A DNA stretch of 27,986 nucleotides from Candidatus Melainabacteria bacterium. GTDB lineage: Bacteria > Cyanobacteriota > Vampirovibrionia > LMEP-6097. The stretch is from the NCBI GenBank assembly GCA_028817775.1, contig JAPPOW010000201.1, positions 324 through 28,309 of the forward strand, given 5' to 3'. The notes beneath the pieces were generated by a model. That model searched no databases. It worked only from the letters and a program-made list of their open reading frames with translations, and was not told the DNA's origin. Both the position numbers and the translations under genes were made by a program. Below, piece by piece: positions 20,965 through 27,586 of the stretch (position 1 is its first letter; each line of letters opens with the position of its first letter).

Positions 20965-22335
20965 ATGACTGAACCTAAATTCAAACACGCTAGGTTTTTA
21001 GGTGCTGCTGGCATCGGCATGTCTGCACTGACTAAAATCTTGGCAGCAAAATATCCAGGAGTCAAAATTTCTGCTAGTGATTTGAGTTACGAAAGCAATG
21101 ACCCACTTGATGACGATATCGATTTAGTAGTACGCAGCACAGCAATTGCAATTGGTGATCTTGATTACCTAGAACTTAAATCCCGCGGGCTACCAATCTG
21201 GCATCGCCGCGATATGCTCAGCTTCCTTGCTCAAGACCAGAAACAAATTGTCGTCTCAGGTACTCACGGCAAAACTACTTGCTCTGCGATGCTCGCTCAT
21301 ATTTTAGTAGAACTTGGACTTGATCCTAGTTTTGCAATTGGTGGCATACTGGCAAATTATTCCTCCAATGCTCGTGCCGGCAAGGGTCAGTATTTTGTCA
21401 TGGAAGGAGATGAGAGTGACAAAAGTTTTACTATCACCAATCCTTATTTAGCTTTGGTGACTTGTATTGAAGCTGATCACTTGGAAAACTATCCTGGCGG
21501 ACTTGAAGAAATCAAAAATTGTTTTTATAAATTTCTTGATGCTGCTGAAATTGCAGTAGTTAATACAGACGACCCTCACTTGAATGAATACGTCATTGCT
21601 AGGATTCAGGGTCGCCAAAACACAAGATCCATAGTGATGACAGGGAGCCCCGTCCAGACGAAGCAATCCAATGCAAAGTTAATAACTTACTCCTCAAAAG
21701 AACTTGAAGACTTGGATATTGAACTTAGTATGCCAGGCAAGTACAACCAGCTCAACGCCCTAGCCTGTGTCAAAGCTGCAGTAGCACTAGGCGCTAATCG
21801 AGAGCAAGCAATCCAAGCTCTCAAAACTTTCCGTGGCATCGAACGTCGTTTTGAATTAATCAATGAAAACTATCAAGGAGCCAAGGTCTATGATGATTAT
21901 GCTCATCATCCAACTGAAGTTAAAGCATTAGTTGAAGGCGCGCTAAGTCTAAATCCTAAGAAGATGCTCTTTGTTTATCAACCGCATCACCCTGAGCGCA
22001 CTCAGCAATTCTGGGACGACTTTGTCAAAGTCTTTAAAGAATTTCCTGAGCCACATAGTTGTTTGATTGCAGATATCTATGTTGCTCGCAGTCAGCATAT
22101 CAATGGCGTCGACTCAGCTCATTTGGTTGAAGACATCGGCAAGAGCAATGTTAAATTCCTGGCGCCGCTAGATACTGGTTCTACTTGCCAGGGTAATCAC
22201 GCAGATATGGTCGCTGCTCTCAAGCCAGGTATTGATCAAGAATTAGCTGGTCATGATTACTTGTTTATAGTTGGCGCTGGTAATATTGCTAAAGTTGCTG
22301 AAGCTTTTGATTCAAAAAACTTACAGGATGCATAA
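20965..22335 (+). CDS. murC: UDP-N-acetylmuramate--L-alanine ligase with repeat insertion
   Basis: Adds L-Ala to UDP-MurNAc with ATP, the first peptide step of peptidoglycan synthesis. The N-terminal nucleotide loop is GAAGIGMSALTKIL. The ATP P-loop is SGTHGKTTCSAML, followed by MEGDESDKSF and IEADHLENY. The C-terminal domain begins near RRFELI with the MurC signature YDDYAHHPTEVKA, and YQPHHPERT is also present. ATG 20965 is preferred over TTG 20959. In the central domain the segment VMTGSPVQTKQSNA comes from a family B palindromic element in frame, in a stretch between strands where homologues vary. At about 456 residues the length is normal. Its last 47 bases overlap the convergent glcF gene. 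Confidence 0.95.
   Translation: MTEPKFKHARFLGAAGIGMSALTKILAAKYPGVKISASDLSYESNDPLDDDIDLVVRSTAIAIGDLDYLELKSRGLPIWHRRDMLSFLAQDQKQIVVSGTHGKTTCSAMLAHILVELGLDPSFAIGGILANYSSNARAGKGQYFVMEGDESDKSFTITNPYLALVTCIEADHLENYPGGLEEIKNCFYKFLDAAEIAVVNTDDPHLNEYVIARIQGRQNTRSIVMTGSPVQTKQSNAKLITYSSKELEDLDIELSMPGKYNQLNALACVKAAVALGANREQAIQALKTFRGIERRFELINENYQGAKVYDDYAHHPTEVKALVEGALSLNPKKMLFVYQPHHPERTQQFWDDFVKVFKEFPEPHSCLIADIYVARSQHINGVDSAHLVEDIGKSNVKFLAPLDTGSTCQGNHADMVAALKPGIDQELAGHDYLFIVGAGNIAKVAEAFDSKNLQDA
21634..21674 (+). repeat. Partial family B element inside murC
   Basis: GTGATGACAGGGAGCCCCGT followed by CGAAGCAATCCAATGC matches one half of the family B units at 22697-22782 and 24032-24147, with an altered left end. 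Confidence 0.65.
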
Positions 22336-23557
22336 CCTGATACTCATCGCCAAGATGAGCTTGGATTTGTGACATGCAGCCAGGGTTGGCCGTTAACACG
22401 ATAGAGGTCCTGACGTCGCAACTGTCATCCTGAGTCCGAAGGACGTCAGGATCCCGTTGCTCCTCAGGATATGAAGCCTGCTTTATGTTGGCTGCTTTGC
22501 GTTGACCAATTTTATCTGCCATCTTAGACTGAATCAAATTATAGAAACCGGCAGAACCGCAACATAGATCGGCTTCATAGAGTGGAATCAATTCAAGTCC
22601 TGGAATTTTCTCCAGTAGTTCAACATATTGATCTGAGACTCCTTGTTGGTGATTGATATGACAGGCTGGATGGTAGACAGCTTTGATACTCTCGCTGTCA
22701 TTGCGAGCGCCAGTGAAGCAATCCAATGCATCAACAGAATCTATCCACTGGATTGCTTCGTCGCAAGCTCCTCGCAATGACGGTTGAAGTAGTTCAATCA
22801 AATCTAAGATCTCAAGATCAGAATGGTTTTTAAGCCAGGCGCCGCAGCCCGCAGAATTCATCACCACGGGATAATCTTTCTCACTTAAAACTTCAACCTT
22901 AGAGCTTAATTGATGCTTACCCAATTGCTGCTCACCACTATGGTAAGCCAGCGCCCCGCAACATTTGGTCTCCGGAATATAAACATCATAGCCAGCAGTA
23001 TTGAGGACCTTGATCGTATCCCAATGAACATTGTTGTAAGCGGTGTCCATGACACAGCCAAGTGGCAAACTTATAGTTTTGGCGCCTTCTTCTCCGCAGC
23101 GATAATAATGATCAGTCTTGATTGCTTTGTATTCAAAATCAAAATTAGGACTTAATTTATTGATCAATTTGAGCGGTAAAAACCTAGCTAAGATTCGCAG
23201 CATATTCATCAGACTACGATTTGGTAGCAAGAACTCAAAAGCCAGCCTACGAATACTTGCCATCAAGCCCCTAGCATAATGACTCAAACCTAATTCAACA
23301 CGGGCGTACTCTAAAATATTAATGTAATCAACCCCAGATGGGCAAACTGTTTCACAAGCACTGCATTCTAGGCAGCCATCAAGATAGTCAATCACAGCTT
23401 CATCAACCTGCTCGCCTTTAATAGCATCATTAATTAAGTACAAACGTCCCCGAGGAGAGTGACCTTCATTGGCTGTTACTTGATAAGTGGGGCAAGCAGG
23501 TAAACAAATCCCACAATGAATGCAAGCCTTGATAGTTTCTTCAATTTGCACAAGCAT
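22289..23557 (-). CDS. glcF: Glycolate oxidase iron-sulfur subunit, carrying two repeat insertions
   Basis: Iron-sulfur electron-transfer subunit of glycolate dehydrogenase (with GlcD and GlcE), membrane-associated. It has two 4Fe-4S motifs, CIHCGICLPACP (about 14-25) and CLECSACETVCPSGV (about 62-76), and two heterodisulfide-reductase-type CCG motifs (CCGALAYHSGEQ and CCGSAGFYN). Two foreign segments are visible. One before AVYHPACHINHQQG (GACDEAIQWIDSVDALDCFTG...) is a full family B element. The other, SYPEEQRDPDVLRTQDDSCD, just before the conserved NPGC end, is family A. All metal ligands remain. The start overlaps the end of glcE by 17 bases. No glcD is in the window, so the true substrate (glycolate, lactate) is uncertain. 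Confidence 0.9.
   Translation of the reverse strand: MLVQIEETIKACIHCGICLPACPTYQVTANEGHSPRGRLYLINDAIKGEQVDEAVIDYLDGCLECSACETVCPSGVDYINILEYARVELGLSHYARGLMASIRRLAFEFLLPNRSLMNMLRILARFLPLKLINKLSPNFDFEYKAIKTDHYYRCGEEGAKTISLPLGCVMDTAYNNVHWDTIKVLNTAGYDVYIPETKCCGALAYHSGEQQLGKHQLSSKVEVLSEKDYPVVMNSAGCGAWLKNHSDLEILDLIELLQPSLRGACDEAIQWIDSVDALDCFTGARNDSESIKAVYHPACHINHQQGVSDQYVELLEKIPGLELIPLYEADLCCGSAGFYNLIQSKMADKIGQRKAANIKQASYPEEQRDPDVLRTQDDSCDVRTSIVLTANPGCMSQIQAHLGDEYQVMHPVSFLNQKLQQL
22406..22474. repeat. Rearranged family A element inside glcF
   Basis: GGTCCTGACGTCGCAAC precedes TGTCATCCTGAGTCCG, then GACGTCAGGATCCCG and GCTCCTCAGGAT. The order differs from other copies, as if two halves recombined. It is read in frame by glcF on the minus strand. 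Confidence 0.75.
22697..22782. repeat. Full family B element inside glcF
   Basis: It starts GTCATTGCGAGCGCC..GAAGCAATCCAATGC and ends with GGATTGCTTCGTCGC..CTCGCAATGACG, an inverted arrangement of 86 bases, read in frame by glcF on the minus strand. Confidence 0.88.
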
Positions 23558-24539
23558 GTCCCCTATATTGCTCTTGCAATTGATTTAAAAATTCAAGTTC
23601 TCTATTGCCTGCTTCTTGAGCTATTGATAGTGGATATTTGTAGACCAGGGCCTGCTCAGACTCTATATCTTCAGTGCAGCCATCAAGTAGGATATGACCT
23701 TGTTTGGGCAAAATCATCCAAGTTCTATCCAGGTTCTGAGCGATTGCAGCAAGCTCAGTCAAAGCAGCATGCAGCTCTACTCTAGTATCAGATTTTGGAT
23801 AGTGCTTCGAGTAAGCTGTCATCCTGAGGAGCGCTTCTTGCGCGAGGTCAGGATCCCCCAGTCGCATACAAAGTCTCTTGACCTTAAGCTCCAACAGTTC
23901 TTCTTTGACAGCAGCAAGTTTAAATTTCAGTTCACCTGGTCTAATTACTGGTGTGCAAGTATCATCAAAATCTCGAGTACTTAAATCATAAGCGATTAAC
24001 ACTGCTTCTTCCAAACCACTAGAAGTCGGCTGGTCATTGCGAGCCCCCAAAGGGGGTTTACCAAGGCGAAGCAATCCAGAAGAAGCGCTACGCGAAGTTC
24101 TGGATTGCTTCGCCTTGGTAAACCCCCTTTGGGGGCTCGCAATGACCGTGGATGGGCACAAATCTTCTATAGAGACTTTAATCTCTGTCTGAAATTTTGG
24201 TAGCAGCTCTAAACGCAAACTTGCTGCAATGATTTTAGCCAGCTGGTTACAAGAACCTATATATAATTTAGCGAGATCATAGCCTGAGACGTTTTTGATC
24301 ACCTTACCGCCAGTCTTAGACTGAGTACCATCAGCATGCTCGAGATAGAGACCAAGCACTTGACGGGCATTATGTCCCCAATCTTGAGCAAGTGCTTCTG
24401 AGATAGTTAGATCTTTGGGAGCATGCAAAGATGAAACCAAGCCATGCTCAGCTAATTCTTGATCAAAATCAAGCACAGTTCTTGAAGCATCTACTGTTGC
24501 TACAAAATCCTCAAGATCAATTGAATAGCTTATACTCAC
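23541..24539 (-). CDS. glcE: Glycolate oxidase FAD-binding subunit, N-terminally short and repeat-interrupted
   Basis: GlcE-like protein, the second flavin subunit of glycolate dehydrogenase. The best segment is GTQSKTGGKVIKNVSGYDLAKLYIGS, matching the conserved GGxVxKNVxGYD region. The C-terminal part (RTWMILPKQGHILLDG) is family-like. The N-terminus starts at LEDFVATVDAS, so about 50 residues of the usual FAD-binding domain with its Gly-rich loop are missing. Residues about 131-169 are encoded by a perfect 50-bp palindrome (family B) and GDPDLAQEALLRM by a family A half-copy. GTG 24539 overlaps the gatD stop (GTGA). The frame is intact, so it is not an obvious pseudogene, but flavin binding is doubtful. 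Confidence 0.75.
   Translation of the reverse strand: MSISYSIDLEDFVATVDASRTVLDFDQELAEHGLVSSLHAPKDLTISEALAQDWGHNARQVLGLYLEHADGTQSKTGGKVIKNVSGYDLAKLYIGSCNQLAKIIAASLRLELLPKFQTEIKVSIEDLCPSTVIASPQRGFTKAKQSRTSRSASSGLLRLGKPPLGARNDQPTSSGLEEAVLIAYDLSTRDFDDTCTPVIRPGELKFKLAAVKEELLELKVKRLCMRLGDPDLAQEALLRMTAYSKHYPKSDTRVELHAALTELAAIAQNLDRTWMILPKQGHILLDGCTEDIESEQALVYKYPLSIAQEAGNRELEFLNQLQEQYRGHACAN
23817..23858. repeat. Family A half copy inside glcE
   Basis: TGTCATCCTGAGGAGCG then GAGGTCAGGATCCCC, 42 bases (a multiple of three), read in frame by glcE on the minus strand. Confidence 0.8.
24032..24147. repeat. Perfect 50-bp inverted repeat, family B, inside glcE
   Basis: Arms 24032-24081 and 24098-24147 are perfect reverse complements around a 16-base loop (GAAGCGCTACGCGAAG). 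Outer ends are GGTCATTGCGAGCCCCC and its complement; inner parts contain GAAGCAATCCAGAA. Confidence 0.95.
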
Positions 24540-25324
24540 GTCAAAGCCCCATGTGCTCTATATTCTAGTTTGTCATCAAGCCTAGTAAGCTCTATATCCA
24601 AGCCTGCAAACTTAATTGCCCTGCGCAACAATTCATCAGCCAAATGAGGATTCTTTGGCAATAAACTACCGTGCAAGTAACTACCAAACAAATTACGGTA
24701 AATAGCACCCTCATAAAAATCCTCACCATTATTACCATAGCCATCAACTACTTTAGCTAGTGGAATCAAAGTATCTGATTGCGCTTGTTCAAACCTACTG
24801 ATGACATTATGTTTGTGACCAACCAAGCTACGAGAACAAAATCTAGTACGCCCGCTATGATTTTCAAAACCAACCAATGTCCTTGGCTCCAAATTAATCA
24901 AGAGCTCAGCCACCACATTACCAATCAACCTATCCTGAAATTTATCACTAGACTTAGGAGCAGTCGTTTCAATATCAAGAATCCCGAGTCCCTCCATTAC
25001 ATCACCTTCACTGGTTTCATAACTCTTACCCAGTAATTGATAGCCACCACAAATAGCTAAACCTACACCACCAGAATTAATAAAGTCAGTGACTTCTTCT
25101 TTACGCCGCAAAAAATCCTGGGCAACTTTAGCTTGCCCGCTATCCTGCCCACCACCAATAAAGAACAAATGATAGTCACTCAATTTTGTGCTATCACCAA
25201 TATTAATTTCATCGAGCTGATAATCTATCCCACGCCATTCAAGGCGCTTAGTTAGAGCAAGTATATTACCCTTATCTCCATAGAGATTAAGTTCTTGAGG
25301 ATAAAGATGAGCCAAGCGCAGCAC
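24536..25324 (-). CDS. gatD: Lipid II isoglutaminyl synthase glutaminase subunit GatD
   Basis: Class I glutamine amidotransferase that supplies ammonia to MurT for amidation of the D-glutamate of lipid II, in the cytoplasm. The N-terminal LAHLYPQELNLYGDKGNILAL is the GatD hallmark. The nucleophile is Cys92 in AICGGYQLLG, GFENHSG is the family loop, and His218 in GSYLHGSLLPKNP completes the active site. Length 262 is normal. GTG 25324 follows an extended -10 box by 6 bases, so the mRNA may be leaderless. Its partner murT, usually adjacent, is absent here; instead the stop overlaps glcE (GTGA). A CobQ-like function is less likely because of the short length. Confidence 0.9.
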   Translation of the reverse strand: MLRLAHLYPQELNLYGDKGNILALTKRLEWRGIDYQLDEINIGDSTKLSDYHLFFIGGGQDSGQAKVAQDFLRRKEEVTDFINSGGVGLAICGGYQLLGKSYETSEGDVMEGLGILDIETTAPKSSDKFQDRLIGNVVAELLINLEPRTLVGFENHSGRTRFCSRSLVGHKHNVISRFEQAQSDTLIPLAKVVDGYGNNGEDFYEGAIYRNLFGSYLHGSLLPKNPHLADELLRRAIKFAGLDIELTRLDDKLEYRAHGALT

Positions 25325-25330
25325 AACTCA

Positions 25331-25339
25331 ATTTTATCA
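25331..25339 (-). promoter_or_regulatory. Extended -10 promoter of gatD-glcE-glcF
   Basis: The minus strand reads TGATAAAAT (TG extension, 5 of 6), ending 6 bases before GTG 25324, which would put the transcription start at the start codon itself. Confidence 0.6.
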
Positions 25340-25363
25340 CTACTAGAATCCTAGATTTGCTTT

Positions 25364-25459
25364 GAGGGCTCCAAGAGCGAGGCATTTGAAGCACAGAGTG
25401 CGTGTGCGAAGTTGGCTGTAGCCAATGAGCACTCAAATAACAAAGCTATTGGAGTTCTC
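25364..25459. repeat. Imperfect inverted repeat before gatD
   Basis: GAGGGCTCCAA (25364-25374) pairs with TTGGAGTTCTC (25449-25459) at 9 of 11 positions, and TTGGCTGTAGCCAA in between forms a hairpin. It occupies most of the gap between the 25472-25813 gene and gatD. It may be a further repeat family or a terminator; no T-run is present. Confidence 0.45.
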
Positions 25460-25471
25460 AGAGTAAATCTA

Positions 25472-25813
25472 TTACATGAATAGTTGTTTTTGTAGGGATT
25501 CTTCTTCGGCGACTAATTTCGCCGGATAATGAGCATTAAGATCCCCACCCTGCTCTTGAACTTTGTTAATAGTATCTACCAAAGAACCTCGAATCTCTGG
25601 ACTCTCCTCAATTACAGAGAGTACATTTTTGTAATAAGTTTCCAGATCTCCGAAACTCATTTCAGAGAGATCCAGTTCAGAAGCTTCTACTTCGCTAGCT
25701 TCAGCTACACGAACATTCTTCTTCAGTTTCTTTTTATTGATTAGCTCGGATACAAAACTGTAAGCGAGCATTTTGCTTACTTGCGAAACTTCCATATTTT
25801 TCCACAGACCCAT
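25472..25813 (-). CDS. Small protein with possible FlgM-like C-terminus
   Basis: A 113-residue soluble, acidic, helical protein. The C-terminal part, IEESPEIRGSLVDTINKVQEQGGDLNAHYPAKLVAEE, resembles the anti-sigma-28 FlgM pattern (P-x-x-R-x-x-x-V-x-x-[IL]-x-x-x-x-x-x-G, then a helix ending in A-x-x-L). The N-terminal part (VSKMLAYSFVSELINKKKLKK) is not typical. If correct, it would bind the flagellar sigma factor; no flagellar gene is in the window, so this is weak. ATG 25813 is used; ATG 25795 is an alternative. No good ribosome-binding site is seen. Confidence 0.5.
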   Translation of the reverse strand: MGLWKNMEVSQVSKMLAYSFVSELINKKKLKKNVRVAEASEVEASELDLSEMSFGDLETYYKNVLSVIEESPEIRGSLVDTINKVQEQGGDLNAHYPAKLVAEEESLQKQLFM

Positions 25814-25840
25814 TGAAAACTCAGGCTAGCTCTCACAGCA

Positions 25841-25885
25841 CTAGCTCTAAATGACTCTAATATTCATATCGGTCATTTAGCCTAG
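25841..25885. repeat. Stem-loop upstream of the FlgM-like gene
   Basis: CTAGCTCTAAATGAC (25841-25855) pairs with GTCATTTAGCCTAG (25872-25885) with one bulge around a 16-base loop. It is within the 200-base gap between the penicillin-binding protein gene and the FlgM-like gene. The rest of that gap holds a family A element and no gene. Confidence 0.6.
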
Positions 25886-25936
25886 CTTCTTTAGCGCAAA
25901 TGCCTTAAAAATAGTTAAGAAGAAATTAAATCCTAC

Positions 25937-26025
25937 TGTCATCCTGAGCCTGAAAGGCGTCAGGATCTCACTCGGTTCTATATTGGGATCCTGACGTCAT
26001 GCCTTCGGCATTCCTCAGGATGACA
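25937..26025. repeat. Palindromic element family A, full copy at the end of the PBP gene
   Basis: Ends are TGTCATCCTGAGCCTG and TTCCTCAGGATGACA, with internal GTCAGGATCTC and GGATCCTGACGTC. The right 11 bases lie in the penicillin-binding protein gene and provide its stop codon. Confidence 0.88.
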
Positions 26026-27586
26026 AATAGAGATCTCTTACATAAGCAGCAATCTTATTAAACAAAGGTCCAGCAACAGTATCACCCCAACGCCCGTCAG
26101 TCTTAGGATCATCAATCACCACTAGAGTTATAAACTGCGGCTGGTAGGCTGGATAGAAACCTAAGAAAGAAGCGAAGGTTTCACGCTTAGAATAGCCGCC
26201 GCCAGCTTTGATTTTCTCAGCAGTACCAGTTTTACCAGCAATAATCAAATTATCAACTCTTCCAGCAACACTATTTTTGAACTTAAGATTATGATCAATC
26301 GATCTTGTCAATAATTCACGCAGGCTGGCAGTCACTGCAGGATCAACCAGAGGCTCAGCCTGCGGATCAAGCGTTTCACCACCATATAGCAAACTTGGTT
26401 TAACTTTGTAGCCATTATTTGCAATGACATTGACTGCAGTTAGTAACTGTAGCGGAGTCACTGAAATTGCACCATGACCCATCCCCGTAGTGGCAGTATC
26501 AGACTTACGCCACTTTTTGTGTTTAAGCAAAATCCCCTTGGACTCACCATCAAGTTCGATACCGGTCTCACGTCCAAAACCAAATTTTTTGATATAGCGA
26601 TAGAAAGTCCTTGGACCCATCGCCAGCGCTAAGTGAGCTGCAAAAGTATTACTAGAGCGTTCAAACAATTCTTGCAAATTAAGTTCAGCGGGCTCAGTTT
26701 TGCCTGGTTTGTACTCATGGTTTTTGATTTTCCACTTGTCCACTTCAAGGAAACCCTTATCAATGAATCTATGATTAAGGTCGATAGTAGCTGAATCAAG
26801 TGCTGCAGTAACAGTAATGGTCTTGAAGATTGAACCAGGCTGGTAGACATCAACCAAGGACCAATTTTTCATTTGCTCCATACTTGAATCAAAGTATTGA
26901 TTGGGATTGAAACCAGGACTAACCGCCCACGCATAAATCTCACCACTATCTACTTTCATTACTATTGCAGTACCTCGAGCAGCCTTAGTTTCAGTAATAC
27001 GCTTAGCTAATTCTTTCTCTGCAAAGACCTGCAAACGTGAATCCAAGCTCAATTTAAATTTATTCTCTGGCTCAGATTCTAGTCGTTTTTGGAAACGAGC
27101 TTCTAAGCCCTGACGCGCCTGTCCATAAAGATCAACATAGCCAAGTAAATGAGCAGCTAAGGAATCCTGCGGATAGAAGCGACGACGAATTTTACGTAAA
27201 TAAAGTAGCTTAGAATTAAGTTTACGAATTTTATTTGCCTGCTCACGGCTCAGACCATGGCTCAAAACCTTACTATAACTAGCACTCAGGTCATCCTTGA
27301 GTGGAAAGATTTCACTTAGTTTAGTTACAAGCTCTGCTCTATCTTCATCAGTTTCAGCAGGATTGTATTCAAGACTATACTTGAGCATATCAAGCGCCAA
27401 AACTTTATCGTTACGATCAACAATTTCCGCCCGTGCTGGATTAACAGTTCGGCTCTTGCCATAGCGCTGGGTGATCTCTGAATGTTTCTTACCCTCAAGA
27501 ATTTGGAATTGAAACAAACGTCCCAAAATCAGCAAAAAAGCAATCGCCACAAAAACCTGAATTGTACGGTAACGAAAATTGGACAT
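26015..27586 (-). CDS. ftsI: Class B penicillin-binding protein (FtsI/PBP2-type transpeptidase)
   Basis: D,D-transpeptidase that cross-links septal or side-wall peptidoglycan. A single N-terminal membrane anchor spans about residues 9-22 (QVFVAIAFLLILGR). The dimerisation domain has NPARAEIVDRNDKVLALD and YPQDSLAAHLLGYVD. The transpeptidase motifs are SIFK (Ser252, Lys255), SSN (311-313) and KTG (452-454). Length 523 is slightly short for FtsI, with no PASTA domains. The ATG directly abuts the pheA stop. The last residues, LSS and TGA, come from a family A palindrome, so the original C-terminus may have been lost. FtsI is preferred over the elongation PBP by general organisation, not by search. 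Confidence 0.9.
   Translation of the reverse strand: MSNFRYRTIQVFVAIAFLLILGRLFQFQILEGKKHSEITQRYGKSRTVNPARAEIVDRNDKVLALDMLKYSLEYNPAETDEDRAELVTKLSEIFPLKDDLSASYSKVLSHGLSREQANKIRKLNSKLLYLRKIRRRFYPQDSLAAHLLGYVDLYGQARQGLEARFQKRLESEPENKFKLSLDSRLQVFAEKELAKRITETKAARGTAIVMKVDSGEIYAWAVSPGFNPNQYFDSSMEQMKNWSLVDVYQPGSIFKTITVTAALDSATIDLNHRFIDKGFLEVDKWKIKNHEYKPGKTEPAELNLQELFERSSNTFAAHLALAMGPRTFYRYIKKFGFGRETGIELDGESKGILLKHKKWRKSDTATTGMGHGAISVTPLQLLTAVNVIANNGYKVKPSLLYGGETLDPQAEPLVDPAVTASLRELLTRSIDHNLKFKNSVAGRVDNLIIAGKTGTAEKIKAGGGYSKRETFASFLGFYPAYQPQFITLVVIDDPKTDGRWGDTVAGPLFNKIAAYVRDLYLSS

Noticed and set aside
23541..24539. glcE as a pseudogene
   Set aside because: Although short at the N-terminus and interrupted by repeats, the frame is fully open and tightly overlaps both neighbours, so it is kept as a coding gene with doubt about activity.
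945..26025. CRISPR array made of the family A or B repeats
   Set aside because: Copies are dispersed over kilobases, palindromic and of varied length, without regular spacers or cas genes.
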